The notes below the pieces were generated by a model. The model did no database searches. It saw nothing but the letters and a program-made list of their open reading frames with translations, and was not told the DNA's origin. The position numbers were made by a program, and so were the translations under genes. This document shows, piece after piece, positions 1 through 9,071 of a DNA stretch of 64,000 bases. Numbering within the stretch: position 1 is the stretch's first letter; every line of letters begins with the position of its first letter. The stretch covers positions 278,588 through 342,587 of the forward strand of contig NZ_JBEDYP020000013.1 of assembly GCF_040117685.2 (NCBI RefSeq), in the 5' to 3' direction. This DNA comes from Gracilimonas sp040117685 (GTDB taxonomy: Bacteria; Bacteroidota; Rhodothermia; Balneolales; Balneolaceae).

Positions 1-54
1 TTTGAGAAATAAAATTCGTTGTTCAGTATTCTTAGTGGATCGTGTTTGGATGGC

Positions 55-963
55 TTAGAAGTATCCCTGACGTTTTCGGTCTTCCATTGCGGTTTCGCTT
101 CGTTTGTCATCGTGACGATTTCCGCGCTCCGTTTGTCGGGCAGAAGCTACTTCCTGTATGATCTCTTCCATATTGGATGCATCTGACAATACAGCACCGG
201 TGCATGTTGCGTCCCCGATAGTTCTGAAGCGTACAGTCTTCGTTTCCAGCTCTTCTTCTTCCATTCGGTTTACAAAATCTGTGTCGGCAAGCCATACTCC
301 TCGACGATTAAAAACTTCTCGCTCGTGGGCAAAGTAGAGCTCCGGAATGTCAATCTCTTCCTGGGCGATATACTGCCATACATCCATTTCCGTCCAGTTA
401 CTCAGCGGGAATACTCTGAAGTTCTCCCCCTGATTCTTTCGCCCGTTGAACAGGTTCCAAAGTTCAGGTCGCTGATTCTTAGGGTCCCATTGACCGAATA
501 CATCCCGGTGTGAGAAGAAACGTTCTTTGGCACGTGCTTTTTCCTCATCACGACGCCCGCCGCCTAAAGCAGCATCAACCTGATACTCTTTTAGAGTATC
601 TAAAAGCGTGGTTGTTTGAAGGGCATTTCGGCTGGCATCGGGCCCGGTTTCTTCTTCAACCCGGCCTTCATCAATAGATTTTTGTACACTTCCCACAATC
701 AGTTCCACATCGTATTTTTCGACAAGCTTGTCTCTGAATGCTATGGTTTCGGGAAAATTGTGCCCCGTATCAATATGCATAAGCGGGAAGGGGACCTTTC
801 CCGGATGAAAAGCCTTCAGGGCCAGATGAAACATAACGATAGAATCCTTCCCCCCTGAGAAAAGTAAAACAGGTCGCTCAAACTGAGCTGCCACTTCTCT
901 CATAACATAAATTCCTTCGTCTTCCAGTTCTTTAAGGTGTGAATGTGATCTTTTTTCACTCAT
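55..963 (-). CDS. cysD: Sulfate adenylyltransferase subunit 2 (CysD)
   Basis: This is the small catalytic subunit of ATP sulfurylase, which makes adenylyl sulfate (APS) from ATP and sulfate in the cytoplasm together with the GTPase CysN. The PP-loop SGGKDS is at residues 36-41. HIDTGHNFPET follows, and GGRRDEEKARAKER is the usual substrate-loop region. At 302 residues the length is normal for CysD. It is the last visible gene of a leftward run: cysQ ends 46 bp upstream and an SLC13-type permease lies before that. A cysN or cysNC partner would be expected just left of the window, where only 54 bp are visible. Function is confident from the motifs; the operon is inferred from spacing. Confidence 0.95.
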   Translation of the reverse strand: MSEKRSHSHLKELEDEGIYVMREVAAQFERPVLLFSGGKDSIVMFHLALKAFHPGKVPFPLMHIDTGHNFPETIAFRDKLVEKYDVELIVGSVQKSIDEGRVEEETGPDASRNALQTTTLLDTLKEYQVDAALGGGRRDEEKARAKERFFSHRDVFGQWDPKNQRPELWNLFNGRKNQGENFRVFPLSNWTEMDVWQYIAQEEIDIPELYFAHEREVFNRRGVWLADTDFVNRMEEEELETKTVRFRTIGDATCTGAVLSDASNMEEIIQEVASARQTERGNRHDDKRSETAMEDRKRQGYF

Positions 964-1009
964 TTTTCTAAAAAAGTATAATGTAAATTTTTCTGATGAT
1001 CAGGCTTCC

Positions 1010-1786
1010 TTATAAACTCTCGACATCAACATGTTCGTTTAATCCCAACAGAAAATAAGGATTTTTAAGGGATTCTTTGTTGTACACCAATGGCGAGTAT
1101 TTTTCGCCGTTTTTGGATGAATACCGGTAAATGGCATCAGCTGCAGCCGTATCCCATTCCATAGTTGGTCCCAGGCGGGGATATAAATCCGCTTTCCCTT
1201 CTGCAACCAGGCAAAATTTGATTGAACTTCCGGAAGGCACTTCTTCTATAACCTCTATCCCAATTCCGGAAAGCTTTTTAGCGGTTTGGTCATCTCCATG
1301 AGAACGGCTTACTACTATTCTTGCTTCTCCCGGTTTCTCAAATGAAACATTTTCCAGCTTTTCGGCTTCTGTGTCAGCCTCTTTTTTGAATGCCCCTATG
1401 CTCTTTTCAGCGTAGTACATAACATCTTTGGCCGGCACATACACAACTCCAAGAATGGGTTTTCCATCTTCAATCAAGGCGATGTTAACGGTAAACTCTC
1501 CGTTCTTTTTGATGAACTCTTTTGTGCCATCAAGAGGATCCACCAGCCAAAACCGGTTCCACTCTTTTCTCTCGTTAAAATCAGGAATTCCGGATTCTTC
1601 TGATATTATTGGGGTTCCGGGATCAATCTCCTTAAGGGCATCCACGATAATATGATGCGCTGCCAGATCGGCTTTAGTGAGTGGTGAGTCATCGTCTTTT
1701 GTAATGACTTCCACATCCGTTTGATAAAACTCTAGTATTTTTTTTCCTGCCTCTTCTGCCGTCTTAATGACTTGGTTAAGCATCAA
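1010..1786 (-). CDS. cysQ: 3'(2'),5'-bisphosphate nucleotidase (CysQ)
   Basis: An inositol-monophosphatase-fold enzyme that removes phosphate from PAP (and PAPS) and so recycles the by-product of sulfotransferase or PAPS reductase reactions. The lithium-sensitive phosphatase motifs are visible: EES at residues 63-65, LVDPLDGTKEF at 81-91 and the C-terminal EWDTAAADA at 210-218, all Mg ligands in the family. At 258 residues it is a typical CysQ length. Two Met codons open the frame (MMLN), so the start could be either. It lies 13 bp after the permease gene and 46 bp before cysD, consistent with one sulfur-assimilation transcript. A related inositol-phosphatase activity cannot be excluded, but context favours CysQ. 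Confidence 0.93.
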   Translation of the reverse strand: MMLNQVIKTAEEAGKKILEFYQTDVEVITKDDDSPLTKADLAAHHIIVDALKEIDPGTPIISEESGIPDFNERKEWNRFWLVDPLDGTKEFIKKNGEFTVNIALIEDGKPILGVVYVPAKDVMYYAEKSIGAFKKEADTEAEKLENVSFEKPGEARIVVSRSHGDDQTAKKLSGIGIEVIEEVPSGSSIKFCLVAEGKADLYPRLGPTMEWDTAAADAIYRYSSKNGEKYSPLVYNKESLKNPYFLLGLNEHVDVESL

Positions 1787-1799
1787 CTCTGATTATCTT

Positions 1800-3569
1800 T
1801 TAAAAGCTCCAAATGTAAGGTATTAAAGATACGGCTACTGTGGCTACGATCAAATTTAAAGGAAGACCTATTCTGGCAAAATCGGTGAATTTATATCCGC
1901 CCGGACCGTACACCATCAGATTGGTCTGATACCCGATCGGTGTTGAAAAACTGGAGGAGGCAGCTATAATCATAACCATAGCAAAAGGCATAAAATCTAC
2001 CCCCATCGACTGTGCGAGTGATAAAGCGATTGGAAATATCAGCACAGCCGCCGCATTGTTGGTAATCATTTCTGTGAGTAGCCAGGTGGCAAGGTAGGTT
2101 AATAAAAGAGCGAGTGTAGGATCATTCTCTGCGAAGGATAGAAGATTAGTCGCCAATTGTTCTGCAACCCCTGTGTATTGCAGAGCGCTACCAAGACCTA
2201 AGGCTGAAGCTATCGCAATCAATACCCGCCAGTCCACACTTTCAAGCGCTGTGGTGTACCTGAAGCATTTTGTAACGAGTAAAAGTCCGCCAGCAAAAAT
2301 AGCCGCCTGAAGCATACTGAGAACCCCAGTGGCAGCCAGCACAACCATGCCTAAGAGGGAAAGAGCAGCCACCCAGGCTTTCTCATAGGTCACCGGAGAA
2401 GAATCTTCGATGGAACTTACCAGGTAAAAGTCGTTGGCATTTCTGTATTTCTGAACAAAATTCGGATGTGCTTCAAGCAATAAAACATCACCACTTTTGA
2501 GTGTGATATCACCGATTTTTTCGTTGATGCGCTCTCCGCTGCGAGATACAGCCAAAACTACGGCATCATATCGGTCTCTGAAGTTTCCGTCCCTTATCGT
2601 TCTCCCCATCAAAGGATTTGATCTTGAAACCACAGCTTCGATCATTTGCCGCTCATTTCTGGGAGCATTCAGCTTAAAAACCTGATTTGTTGCCGGTACT
2701 AGTCCGGTAATCTGTTGCAGATCAATAATCGAATCTACTATACCTGTAAAAATCAACCGGTCCTCTCCTCTCAGCTTTTCATAAGGTCCTGGGGCAGGTA
2801 TTGCTCTGCCATTTCGTTGAATTTCAATCAGGAATAAACCGGGGAGATTTCTTAAACCGGCATCTTCAATGGTTTTACCTGATAATGGTGCACTGTCTTT
2901 CACGATCATCTCAATAGTGTACTCTCGGGGGTCTTGAAATGTATCCATACTGGAGCCCCGTTCAGGCAGCAGTTTATCACCAAAAATCACAAGATAAATA
3001 AAACCGGCTATGGCACAGGGAATTCCGATTAGCGCCGGTTCAAGAATGCCAATTGCCCTTGTGGACGCCTCTTCAATCATTAACCCATTCAGAATCAGGT
3101 TGGTACTCGTTCCTATAAGCGTACATGTTCCACCTAAGATGGCCGCATAACTTAGAGGGATTAATATCTTGGATACAGGAATTTGAGAAATTCGGCTCCA
3201 ACGCTCCAGTGCAGGAATAAAAGAAGCTACGATGGGTGTATTATTCAAAAAAGCACTCATCACCATAACCGGACTCATAATCCGTAATTGTGCAGTTTTA
3301 ACAGTTCGGGCATTGCCCATTACTTTTTGTACAATGAAGTGAATGGCCCCTGTTTCTTTAAGTCCGGCCGCGACTATATACAGTGCCGCCACGGTAAGCA
3401 TTCCTTCATTAGAAAACCCGGAAAGTGCCTGCTCTGCGGGTATTACGCCTGAAATAAAGAGAACAGCTAGCCCCCCGAATAAAACGATATCAACTGATAC
3501 TGTTGTGCTGACTAATAGGATTAAACAAATCAGAATTACACACAATACCGCAATTCCTTCAATTGTCAT
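1800..3569 (-). CDS. SLC13/DASS-family permease with two TrkA-C domains, probable sulfate transporter
   Basis: A 589-residue polytopic inner-membrane protein. The N-terminal half has several hydrophobic spans, including the NNTPIVASFIPAL segment near residues 107-119. Two soluble RCK-C/TrkA-C-like regions follow between roughly residues 205 and 390, with repeats such as PLSGKTIEDAGLRNLPG and NPLMGRTIRDGNFRDRY. The second membrane half carries the paired signature TNNAAAVLIFPIAL. This arrangement is that of SAC1/SLT-type anion permeases. Sulfate is the likely substrate because cysQ and cysD follow directly (13 and 46 bp gaps). It begins 17 bp after the SLBB exporter gene upstream, so it may be co-transcribed with polysaccharide export. 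Substrate is inferred from context only. Confidence 0.88.
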   Translation of the reverse strand: MTIEGIAVLCVILICLILLVSTTVSVDIVLFGGLAVLFISGVIPAEQALSGFSNEGMLTVAALYIVAAGLKETGAIHFIVQKVMGNARTVKTAQLRIMSPVMVMSAFLNNTPIVASFIPALERWSRISQIPVSKILIPLSYAAILGGTCTLIGTSTNLILNGLMIEEASTRAIGILEPALIGIPCAIAGFIYLVIFGDKLLPERGSSMDTFQDPREYTIEMIVKDSAPLSGKTIEDAGLRNLPGLFLIEIQRNGRAIPAPGPYEKLRGEDRLIFTGIVDSIIDLQQITGLVPATNQVFKLNAPRNERQMIEAVVSRSNPLMGRTIRDGNFRDRYDAVVLAVSRSGERINEKIGDITLKSGDVLLLEAHPNFVQKYRNANDFYLVSSIEDSSPVTYEKAWVAALSLLGMVVLAATGVLSMLQAAIFAGGLLLVTKCFRYTTALESVDWRVLIAIASALGLGSALQYTGVAEQLATNLLSFAENDPTLALLLTYLATWLLTEMITNNAAAVLIFPIALSLAQSMGVDFMPFAMVMIIAASSSFSTPIGYQTNLMVYGPGGYKFTDFARIGLPLNLIVATVAVSLIPYIWSF

Positions 3570-3586
3570 ATATAAAAACTCACTAA

Positions 3587-6022
3587 CTAATTAAAAGCTC
3601 TTTCTGCGAGTATAATAATAGTCAATGCGCTGGTAAGTGTGGCAACAGATTTTTGCAAAATTTCTCCGGCACTCTGTTTTTCAGATTCGGGCTCCGGCGC
3701 CTCGTAAATTACGTTAATACGTGCCCCATCTTCAACTTTGGGGTTTTGCTTAAACCACCCTTTGCGCCGAACCTGGTAAATAGCACCATTGGCTTGTGTG
3801 AGCTGAACGTATTTGTAACTGTTTTTCTGCATACCCCCTGCCTGATCCAGGTAGTATGTTAATCGTTCATCCGGTTTGAATTTAATGAACCCGTCAAGAG
3901 CAACATTTCCTGTAACCAAAACAGTACTTGGTACTTGTGGTATTCGAATTGAATCACCGGATTTCACAAAAATTTCCTGGGTTCTATCTCCCTGGAGTAA
4001 TTCCTTAAGATTTATAACCACTTCCTTATCCCCCCTGAATAACCGGGCCCCTGCTGCATAAGCCTCCCTGGTTAACCCTCCGGCTCTCTCTACTACAGTT
4101 GAAAGCTTCTCATTTTCAGAAAGAATGGTATAGGTGCCGGGAAATTCGACCTCACCTTCAATAGATATAAACCGCTGTTCGTTAAAGCGCGGGTTTCGCC
4201 GGATGTACACCTGGTCTCTGTGCTCAAGCTCAAATGTTTTGGCATTATCAAGAATAGGCCAGAAATGTTCTACAGAATAAAAATCGTCTTTCTTTTCTGA
4301 ATCTGAAGTCAATTCATGTGTGAGTTTACTGGTGAGCATGTTCTTACTCGACGTTTTCTCCGTTCGGGTGATTTCTGCATCCCCGATGTACGCAGCTTCG
4401 GTAAATCCTCCGGCCTTCAAAATCAAATCTTCAAGGCTCATGTTCTCGCTGTATTTGTAGCGGCCGGGGTTACTCACTTCTCCTGTTATATTCACATATC
4501 TTTGATCAATAAGCTCAACCGTATTTCTGAAAACCTGTAGCTGATCTCTTTTTTGAAGCGTAATATTTTGATCCCCGCCTTCATTTTCAATCACTGCCTG
4601 AAGGTCAACACTAAACACCGTGGTGGTAGAGTCATCATTGGTTCGGGTAAGAATGGCTCTTCCTAAAAAGGCATCGTCTCGCAAACTGTCGGCGGCCAAG
4701 ATCAGATCCCTGATTTTCCTGATTTTTTCAGATAGTTCATAGATTCCCGGTTGATTTACTAACCCTGTGATCTGAACATAATCATCTGATACTTCAGATA
4801 TCTTGAACATCCGCACTTTATCCTGATCAAAGAGCTCAACTTCTCTTTCTCCGGATAACACTTCTTTTAGTGGATAATCAATTATTTGCCGGGCAAAACT
4901 TGGATCCTCTCTCTGCTCAATAGGTATCACTCTGCTAATCTGAAAACGATCTCCATACGCTTCTGACTTCACCCCGCCCGCAAACTCGATGAGTTTACTT
5001 AGTCCCTCATCAGGCTTCATTTCATAAATCGCAGGCCTTCGAATTTGCCCCTGAATAGATACAGTGCTTTCGCGGGGAGGGATAAATATTCGGTCGTTAT
5101 TCAGTAAAGGTATATTTTGGTTATCCGTACCGTTTAATAAAAGTTCATACAGGTCAATAGATGCTACTTGCTTACCCTCTCTGATAATCCGAACATCTCG
5201 CAATGAACCGGATATTTTAGGCCCGCCAACACCGTACAACACATTAAAAATAGTAGAATTATGGGTGAAGGAATAGCCTCCGGGATTCTTAACCTCACCC
5301 AGCACAAATAATTGAATAGGTCTTAATCGAGTAACCGTCAGATCTATAAAAATAGTAGGTGGATTTCTAAGTAATCCCGAATAGCTCTTTCCAAGTCTTA
5401 TTTTTAAAGACTCTCTTAAGTTTGAAAGTTTTTGTCCGGCCACCGTGACTAAACCAATATTTGGAATCAAAATTCTGCCTTCCACATCTACCTGCAGCTC
5501 GTACTGAAATTCGGTTGCACCCCACACAGTAAGCCTTAACTGATCTTCAGGTCCCACAACATATCCATCCCCAACGGGTCCAACTGTTCTTGGCTTAAAA
5601 GGGTCAGGGGTGTCGGAAAAAATGTTATAGCCGAAATACTCCAACCCGGAGGTATCTTTAGATGTGGTGGTTTTTGGAACACTGTCCTGTTCACTACTTG
5701 CACTTAGAATAATATCATCTGCACTTGTAACATTTCCCCGCAGATTTTCAAACCCGGTGCCACTGGTATCGTTTCTATTATTTAACCTAAGATCAATCAG
5801 CCACTCCTGAATTTGCTCTTCCGAAACCCCCCTTGCTCGCGCAACTCTGGCTATCTGATCCGGATCATTAGGATTAATTCCCGCTTGTCTGGCTAACTCC
5901 TGCGCCTGTGATAATGTTAAATTTCTTCGTGACAACTCCTCCTGTACAGAACTTTGTGCATTCACAGAAACAGCTGAAAAAAACAACCCAACCCATAACA
6001 ACATTATAACTCGTATACCCAT
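3587..6022 (-). CDS. SLBB-domain polysaccharide export protein, Wza-like (copy 1)
   Basis: An 811-residue exported protein of the outer-membrane polysaccharide exporter family. A signal peptide occupies about residues 1-22 (ending VNAQ). A short helical region with REL/ARARGVSEEQIQEWL follows, then the Poly_export domain starting near GYVVGPEDQLRLTVWG. After it come several SLBB beta-grasp repeats (VLGEVKNPGGYSF, ITGLVNQPGIYEL, ITGEVSNPGRYKY, IEGEVEFPGTYTI, VTGNVALDGFIKF). A hydrophobic C-terminal helix lies near residues 790-806. It is about twice the length of E. coli Wza, as is usual in Bacteroidota-like exporters with extra SLBB units. A paralogue of nearly equal length lies at 49435-51888. 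Here it sits between a beta-barrel gene pair and sulfate-uptake genes; no polymerase or flippase is adjacent. Confidence 0.92.
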   Translation of the reverse strand: MGIRVIMLLWVGLFFSAVSVNAQSSVQEELSRRNLTLSQAQELARQAGINPNDPDQIARVARARGVSEEQIQEWLIDLRLNNRNDTSGTGFENLRGNVTSADDIILSASSEQDSVPKTTTSKDTSGLEYFGYNIFSDTPDPFKPRTVGPVGDGYVVGPEDQLRLTVWGATEFQYELQVDVEGRILIPNIGLVTVAGQKLSNLRESLKIRLGKSYSGLLRNPPTIFIDLTVTRLRPIQLFVLGEVKNPGGYSFTHNSTIFNVLYGVGGPKISGSLRDVRIIREGKQVASIDLYELLLNGTDNQNIPLLNNDRIFIPPRESTVSIQGQIRRPAIYEMKPDEGLSKLIEFAGGVKSEAYGDRFQISRVIPIEQREDPSFARQIIDYPLKEVLSGEREVELFDQDKVRMFKISEVSDDYVQITGLVNQPGIYELSEKIRKIRDLILAADSLRDDAFLGRAILTRTNDDSTTTVFSVDLQAVIENEGGDQNITLQKRDQLQVFRNTVELIDQRYVNITGEVSNPGRYKYSENMSLEDLILKAGGFTEAAYIGDAEITRTEKTSSKNMLTSKLTHELTSDSEKKDDFYSVEHFWPILDNAKTFELEHRDQVYIRRNPRFNEQRFISIEGEVEFPGTYTILSENEKLSTVVERAGGLTREAYAAGARLFRGDKEVVINLKELLQGDRTQEIFVKSGDSIRIPQVPSTVLVTGNVALDGFIKFKPDERLTYYLDQAGGMQKNSYKYVQLTQANGAIYQVRRKGWFKQNPKVEDGARINVIYEAPEPESEKQSAGEILQKSVATLTSALTIIILAERAFN

Positions 6023-6159
6023 CTCAAATATAGTTTAGTCTAACCCAAATTCTCTCGAGTATTATGTACCCCTTGTATCTACATCATCAAAATATAAAAT
6101 AACCACCAACTAGCAACGTCCGTTCTTTAAATATTATAATTTATTAATATAAACGGCTC

Positions 6160-8229
6160 TTAAAACTGAATTCTGACCTGCAAACCTATTGAATTTCTTA
6201 CATCACCTTCAATCTTACTAAGCCCGCTTCCGATCACCTGAGTATCTTCAAAAATGGTAATACCATACTTAAACCACAGATCCAAAAACTCGGTTACTGT
6301 ATATTTTACAGCTATATACGCTCTCTGGCCCTGATCGTACAAAACCGTATTTGAAAGCACATACAGCAAGTCACTTTCAAATTGATACACTCTTGTTGAG
6401 AAACTTTCCGTATCAAATACAGACACCCGCGCGTCAATTCGAAGAGCATCAATTGGCTGTAACCGAACGTCCTGATACATCAAAAAACCTTTTTCCCAGC
6501 CATCTCCCGCCTCTTTATTGCGCGCGAATTCTATCCGTGATCGCAGGCGAACTGCCGAACTAACATGATATTCAAAGTTTGCCCTGATACTCGCTCTTTT
6601 TTCCCTGCCTAACCAAAGTTCTTGTGCACCCCGCTCATTGGTTATTTCAAATTCTTCATCCTGAAGTTCATTTCTAAGCAGTACATATACATTCAATTTC
6701 GGGGAGAATTTAACTTCAACCAAACCCAGCAAGTCGAAGCCTCCGGTAGCCTGAGAAGTGCCAAAGCGAGGAGCAGCGAACCGGTATTGATCCACATATC
6801 CGCTGAGAGATATTCTTTGGTTAAGCTGATGGCGGATGCCAACGTAAAACCCTTCTTCATTCTGCGGAGCTGATGACCGTTCTCCAAATCCGCTTGACAG
6901 AAATGACTGAAAGTCTTTCTGATAGTTCCGGTAAGAAATTGCCAGTTCCGTATTCTCTGAAATCGGAGCCTCTAATCCGGCAACAGCCCCTAAACCCCCA
7001 TTCCGGCTGCGTGCCATCTCCCAAAAAACAAAGGCATTCCCTGCAAGCCCCCGATAATCAATGCCTAAAACTGAGTTTTCTGAGCCTTCAAAGTCATACA
7101 GGTTACTGAGTGAAGTACCTTTTGCAATGTAGCTGTTGAATTCATTGTAATAGCCAGTTAAACCAAGCAGTCCAACGGGGGTATCCAGTCGGGCACGACC
7201 GCCAATAACCATTTGATCGATATTATTCTTCCTTTCCAGTTCACTTTGTGTTCTGTGGAAACCTGCTGAGGTTGGAAATCGTGTGGTGTCTCTGTTTATA
7301 ACCGATGCTGTTCTGGGGCGACTGGAGTAAAAGGCGGTCAGTTCTACCTTTTCACCATAGGTGGCAGCAATCCCTCTAAAGAAATCCGTTTCCTGTGCCG
7401 AGGAATAGGCTTTTACACCACGCTCGCTCTTGCTGATAGTTCCAATCACCTCACGCCCCTTTCCAAAGGCACCACCAGTCCAAAGCACCAAGCCCTGACC
7501 AAAGCTCAGGCTGTAGTCCCCAACTACAAAATCTTTCAGTTTTCCGTTATCGGTTAAGGCGATATGACCTGAGTTGTAATCAAATCCGGTTATTCCCTGC
7601 AGGGTTTCGCCGGGATCTTTTTCTTGAGTCAGGTTTAAAGACAGGTGGTTACTGGTTATCCGAAACCGCTGATAATACTTGGCAGAACTCCCAAGATATC
7701 CACCTGAAGAATCCGGTTCTCTGAATCCTTCCCGGATTTGCAGGTTTTGTTGATAGCGGGAAAAGACTTCAACCTTGCGGTTTGCCATCCAGTATTCGGG
7801 CCTCATATATAAATCCCGAAACTGTGATTCTACCCCTCCGATAGTAACATAAGGAGCCATTCGCTGATAGGTTGCTTCGCCGACTCCCCATACATCCAGA
7901 AGTTCTGTTTTCTCTTCAAATGGTTTTGTGTTTCTGAAGTCGATGATAGCCCGGGCTATTTTAAGGTTGATGCCAGGCACCTGCAGAAGATCATCCAGTC
8001 CGGCACTATTCAGGTTTACCGGATTGGAAGCAAGGTCCTCCAGGAACTGAGTTAATTGTTCGCCTGCTTCTCCTACTTCTTCCGTATCTAATTCTTCAAA
8101 GGCTTTTTCGAGTTGTTCTTCTACGCGGGTAGCTGTGGTATCTTCCTGCGCAACAATATAACCGGGGCAAACCAGCATCACCCCAAATAAAGAAAGATAC
8201 GATATGACTCTCCATTTCTTACCCATCAA
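6160..8229 (-). CDS. Outer-membrane beta-barrel protein with N-terminal helix-hairpin-helix repeats
   Basis: A 689-residue exported protein. The signal peptide ends near residue 27 (YIVAQED). A ComEA-like helix-hairpin-helix segment follows at about residues 72-132 (NPVNLNSAGLDDLLQVPGI, then LLDVWGVGEATYQRMAPYV). The remaining 550 residues are rich in alternating aromatic and polar strands (YSLSFGQGLVLWTGG, LTGYYNEFNSYI, FEYHVSSAVRLRSRIEF) and end in FKYGITIF...QVRIQF with a terminal Phe, as in outer-membrane barrels. Its start overlaps the stop of the PorV-like gene by 4 bp, so the two are translationally coupled. Function is unknown. HhH domains on barrel proteins occur in Bacteroidota-type genomes; a DNA-uptake role is only a guess. 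Confidence 0.8.
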   Translation of the reverse strand: MMGKKWRVISYLSLFGVMLVCPGYIVAQEDTTATRVEEQLEKAFEELDTEEVGEAGEQLTQFLEDLASNPVNLNSAGLDDLLQVPGINLKIARAIIDFRNTKPFEEKTELLDVWGVGEATYQRMAPYVTIGGVESQFRDLYMRPEYWMANRKVEVFSRYQQNLQIREGFREPDSSGGYLGSSAKYYQRFRITSNHLSLNLTQEKDPGETLQGITGFDYNSGHIALTDNGKLKDFVVGDYSLSFGQGLVLWTGGAFGKGREVIGTISKSERGVKAYSSAQETDFFRGIAATYGEKVELTAFYSSRPRTASVINRDTTRFPTSAGFHRTQSELERKNNIDQMVIGGRARLDTPVGLLGLTGYYNEFNSYIAKGTSLSNLYDFEGSENSVLGIDYRGLAGNAFVFWEMARSRNGGLGAVAGLEAPISENTELAISYRNYQKDFQSFLSSGFGERSSAPQNEEGFYVGIRHQLNQRISLSGYVDQYRFAAPRFGTSQATGGFDLLGLVEVKFSPKLNVYVLLRNELQDEEFEITNERGAQELWLGREKRASIRANFEYHVSSAVRLRSRIEFARNKEAGDGWEKGFLMYQDVRLQPIDALRIDARVSVFDTESFSTRVYQFESDLLYVLSNTVLYDQGQRAYIAVKYTVTEFLDLWFKYGITIFEDTQVIGSGLSKIEGDVRNSIGLQVRIQF

Positions 8230-9044
8230 AAATAGATCATAAAATCGAGCCCGGGACTAAATCCCAGAACCTCATGTTTTTGTACCGCGAAATTTATATC
8301 CCATTGCTCCCGTCCATAACCAAAACCAAGCGCATAAGTTAGTGGCCCCGTGGTGATACCTACCCTTCCTTTCAGGTTTTCTATTACTTTAACTTCTACT
8401 CCTCCCCGATATGCTACAGGGAAATTCACGTCCTTTACAACATCGAAAGCGAATAAGGCCTGCTCGTTTAGGGCATATGAAAAACCAACAGTGGTCTCTC
8501 GCGGCAGATCTTCCCGAATTCCGTTATAAGAAGCTCGATTAACGTTTATTGTTTTCGCACCAATCCAAAGGCTATTTGAGATTTCAGCAGCTATCCCAAT
8601 ATCCACCCCAATAGCTCCGCCTGACCCATAATCACCCCCGAATGATATATGGTTATAGTTTCCGGCTAATCCAAAATGCAGCATCTGCCACTCATTCTTA
8701 TAGCCAATTCTCAGCCTTGTTTCACTGAACACATTATCACCGTACCGGTGAAAACCTACTGATGCACCGCCAAATTTTGTAGGAACCCGCGCCAATGCCG
8801 ACATATCGGTAAGCTCCGGGAAGCCATAATTTCGAAGTCCGTAAAATCCTACGGCAATATCTTCGTTAGCGGAAAGGGCAGGATTTGAGAACAGGGACCA
8901 GTCGTAACCGGGAAGTGCCGTTGTAGCTTGCCCCATTCCCAAGCCACGCGCACCCATCGAAAGCTGAGCATAAGCCGGCATGGAAATCAATCCCAGAATA
9001 ATTCCCAAAGAAAATTTATTTAGAACGTGTCGTATTCGTATCAT
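8226..9044 (-). CDS. PorV/PorQ-like outer-membrane barrel protein
   Basis: A 272-residue exported protein with a signal peptide (cleavage near PAYAQ, residues 23-27) followed by LSMGARGLGMGQATTALPG, the N-terminal pattern of the FadL/PorV/PorQ-type barrels. Beta-strand-like alternation continues to a terminal aromatic (FMIYF). PorV and PorQ shuttle or anchor type IX secretion cargo at the outer membrane. Whether this copy does so is inferred from family resemblance and from the divergent neighbour porD, 27 bp away. It is the first gene of the leftward run and overlaps the next gene by 4 bp. I cannot distinguish PorV from PorQ or a general barrel from sequence alone. Confidence 0.75.
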   Translation of the reverse strand: MIRIRHVLNKFSLGIILGLISMPAYAQLSMGARGLGMGQATTALPGYDWSLFSNPALSANEDIAVGFYGLRNYGFPELTDMSALARVPTKFGGASVGFHRYGDNVFSETRLRIGYKNEWQMLHFGLAGNYNHISFGGDYGSGGAIGVDIGIAAEISNSLWIGAKTINVNRASYNGIREDLPRETTVGFSYALNEQALFAFDVVKDVNFPVAYRGGVEVKVIENLKGRVGITTGPLTYALGFGYGREQWDINFAVQKHEVLGFSPGLDFMIYF

Positions 9045-9071
9045 TAGTACCCCAAATGTCGACTAATAAAT

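Noticed and set aside
6025..6032. TATATTTG on the minus strand as a Bacteroidota -7 promoter box for the SLBB gene
   Set aside because: It lies only 2 bp before the start codon and would leave no leader; no -33 box is placed properly.
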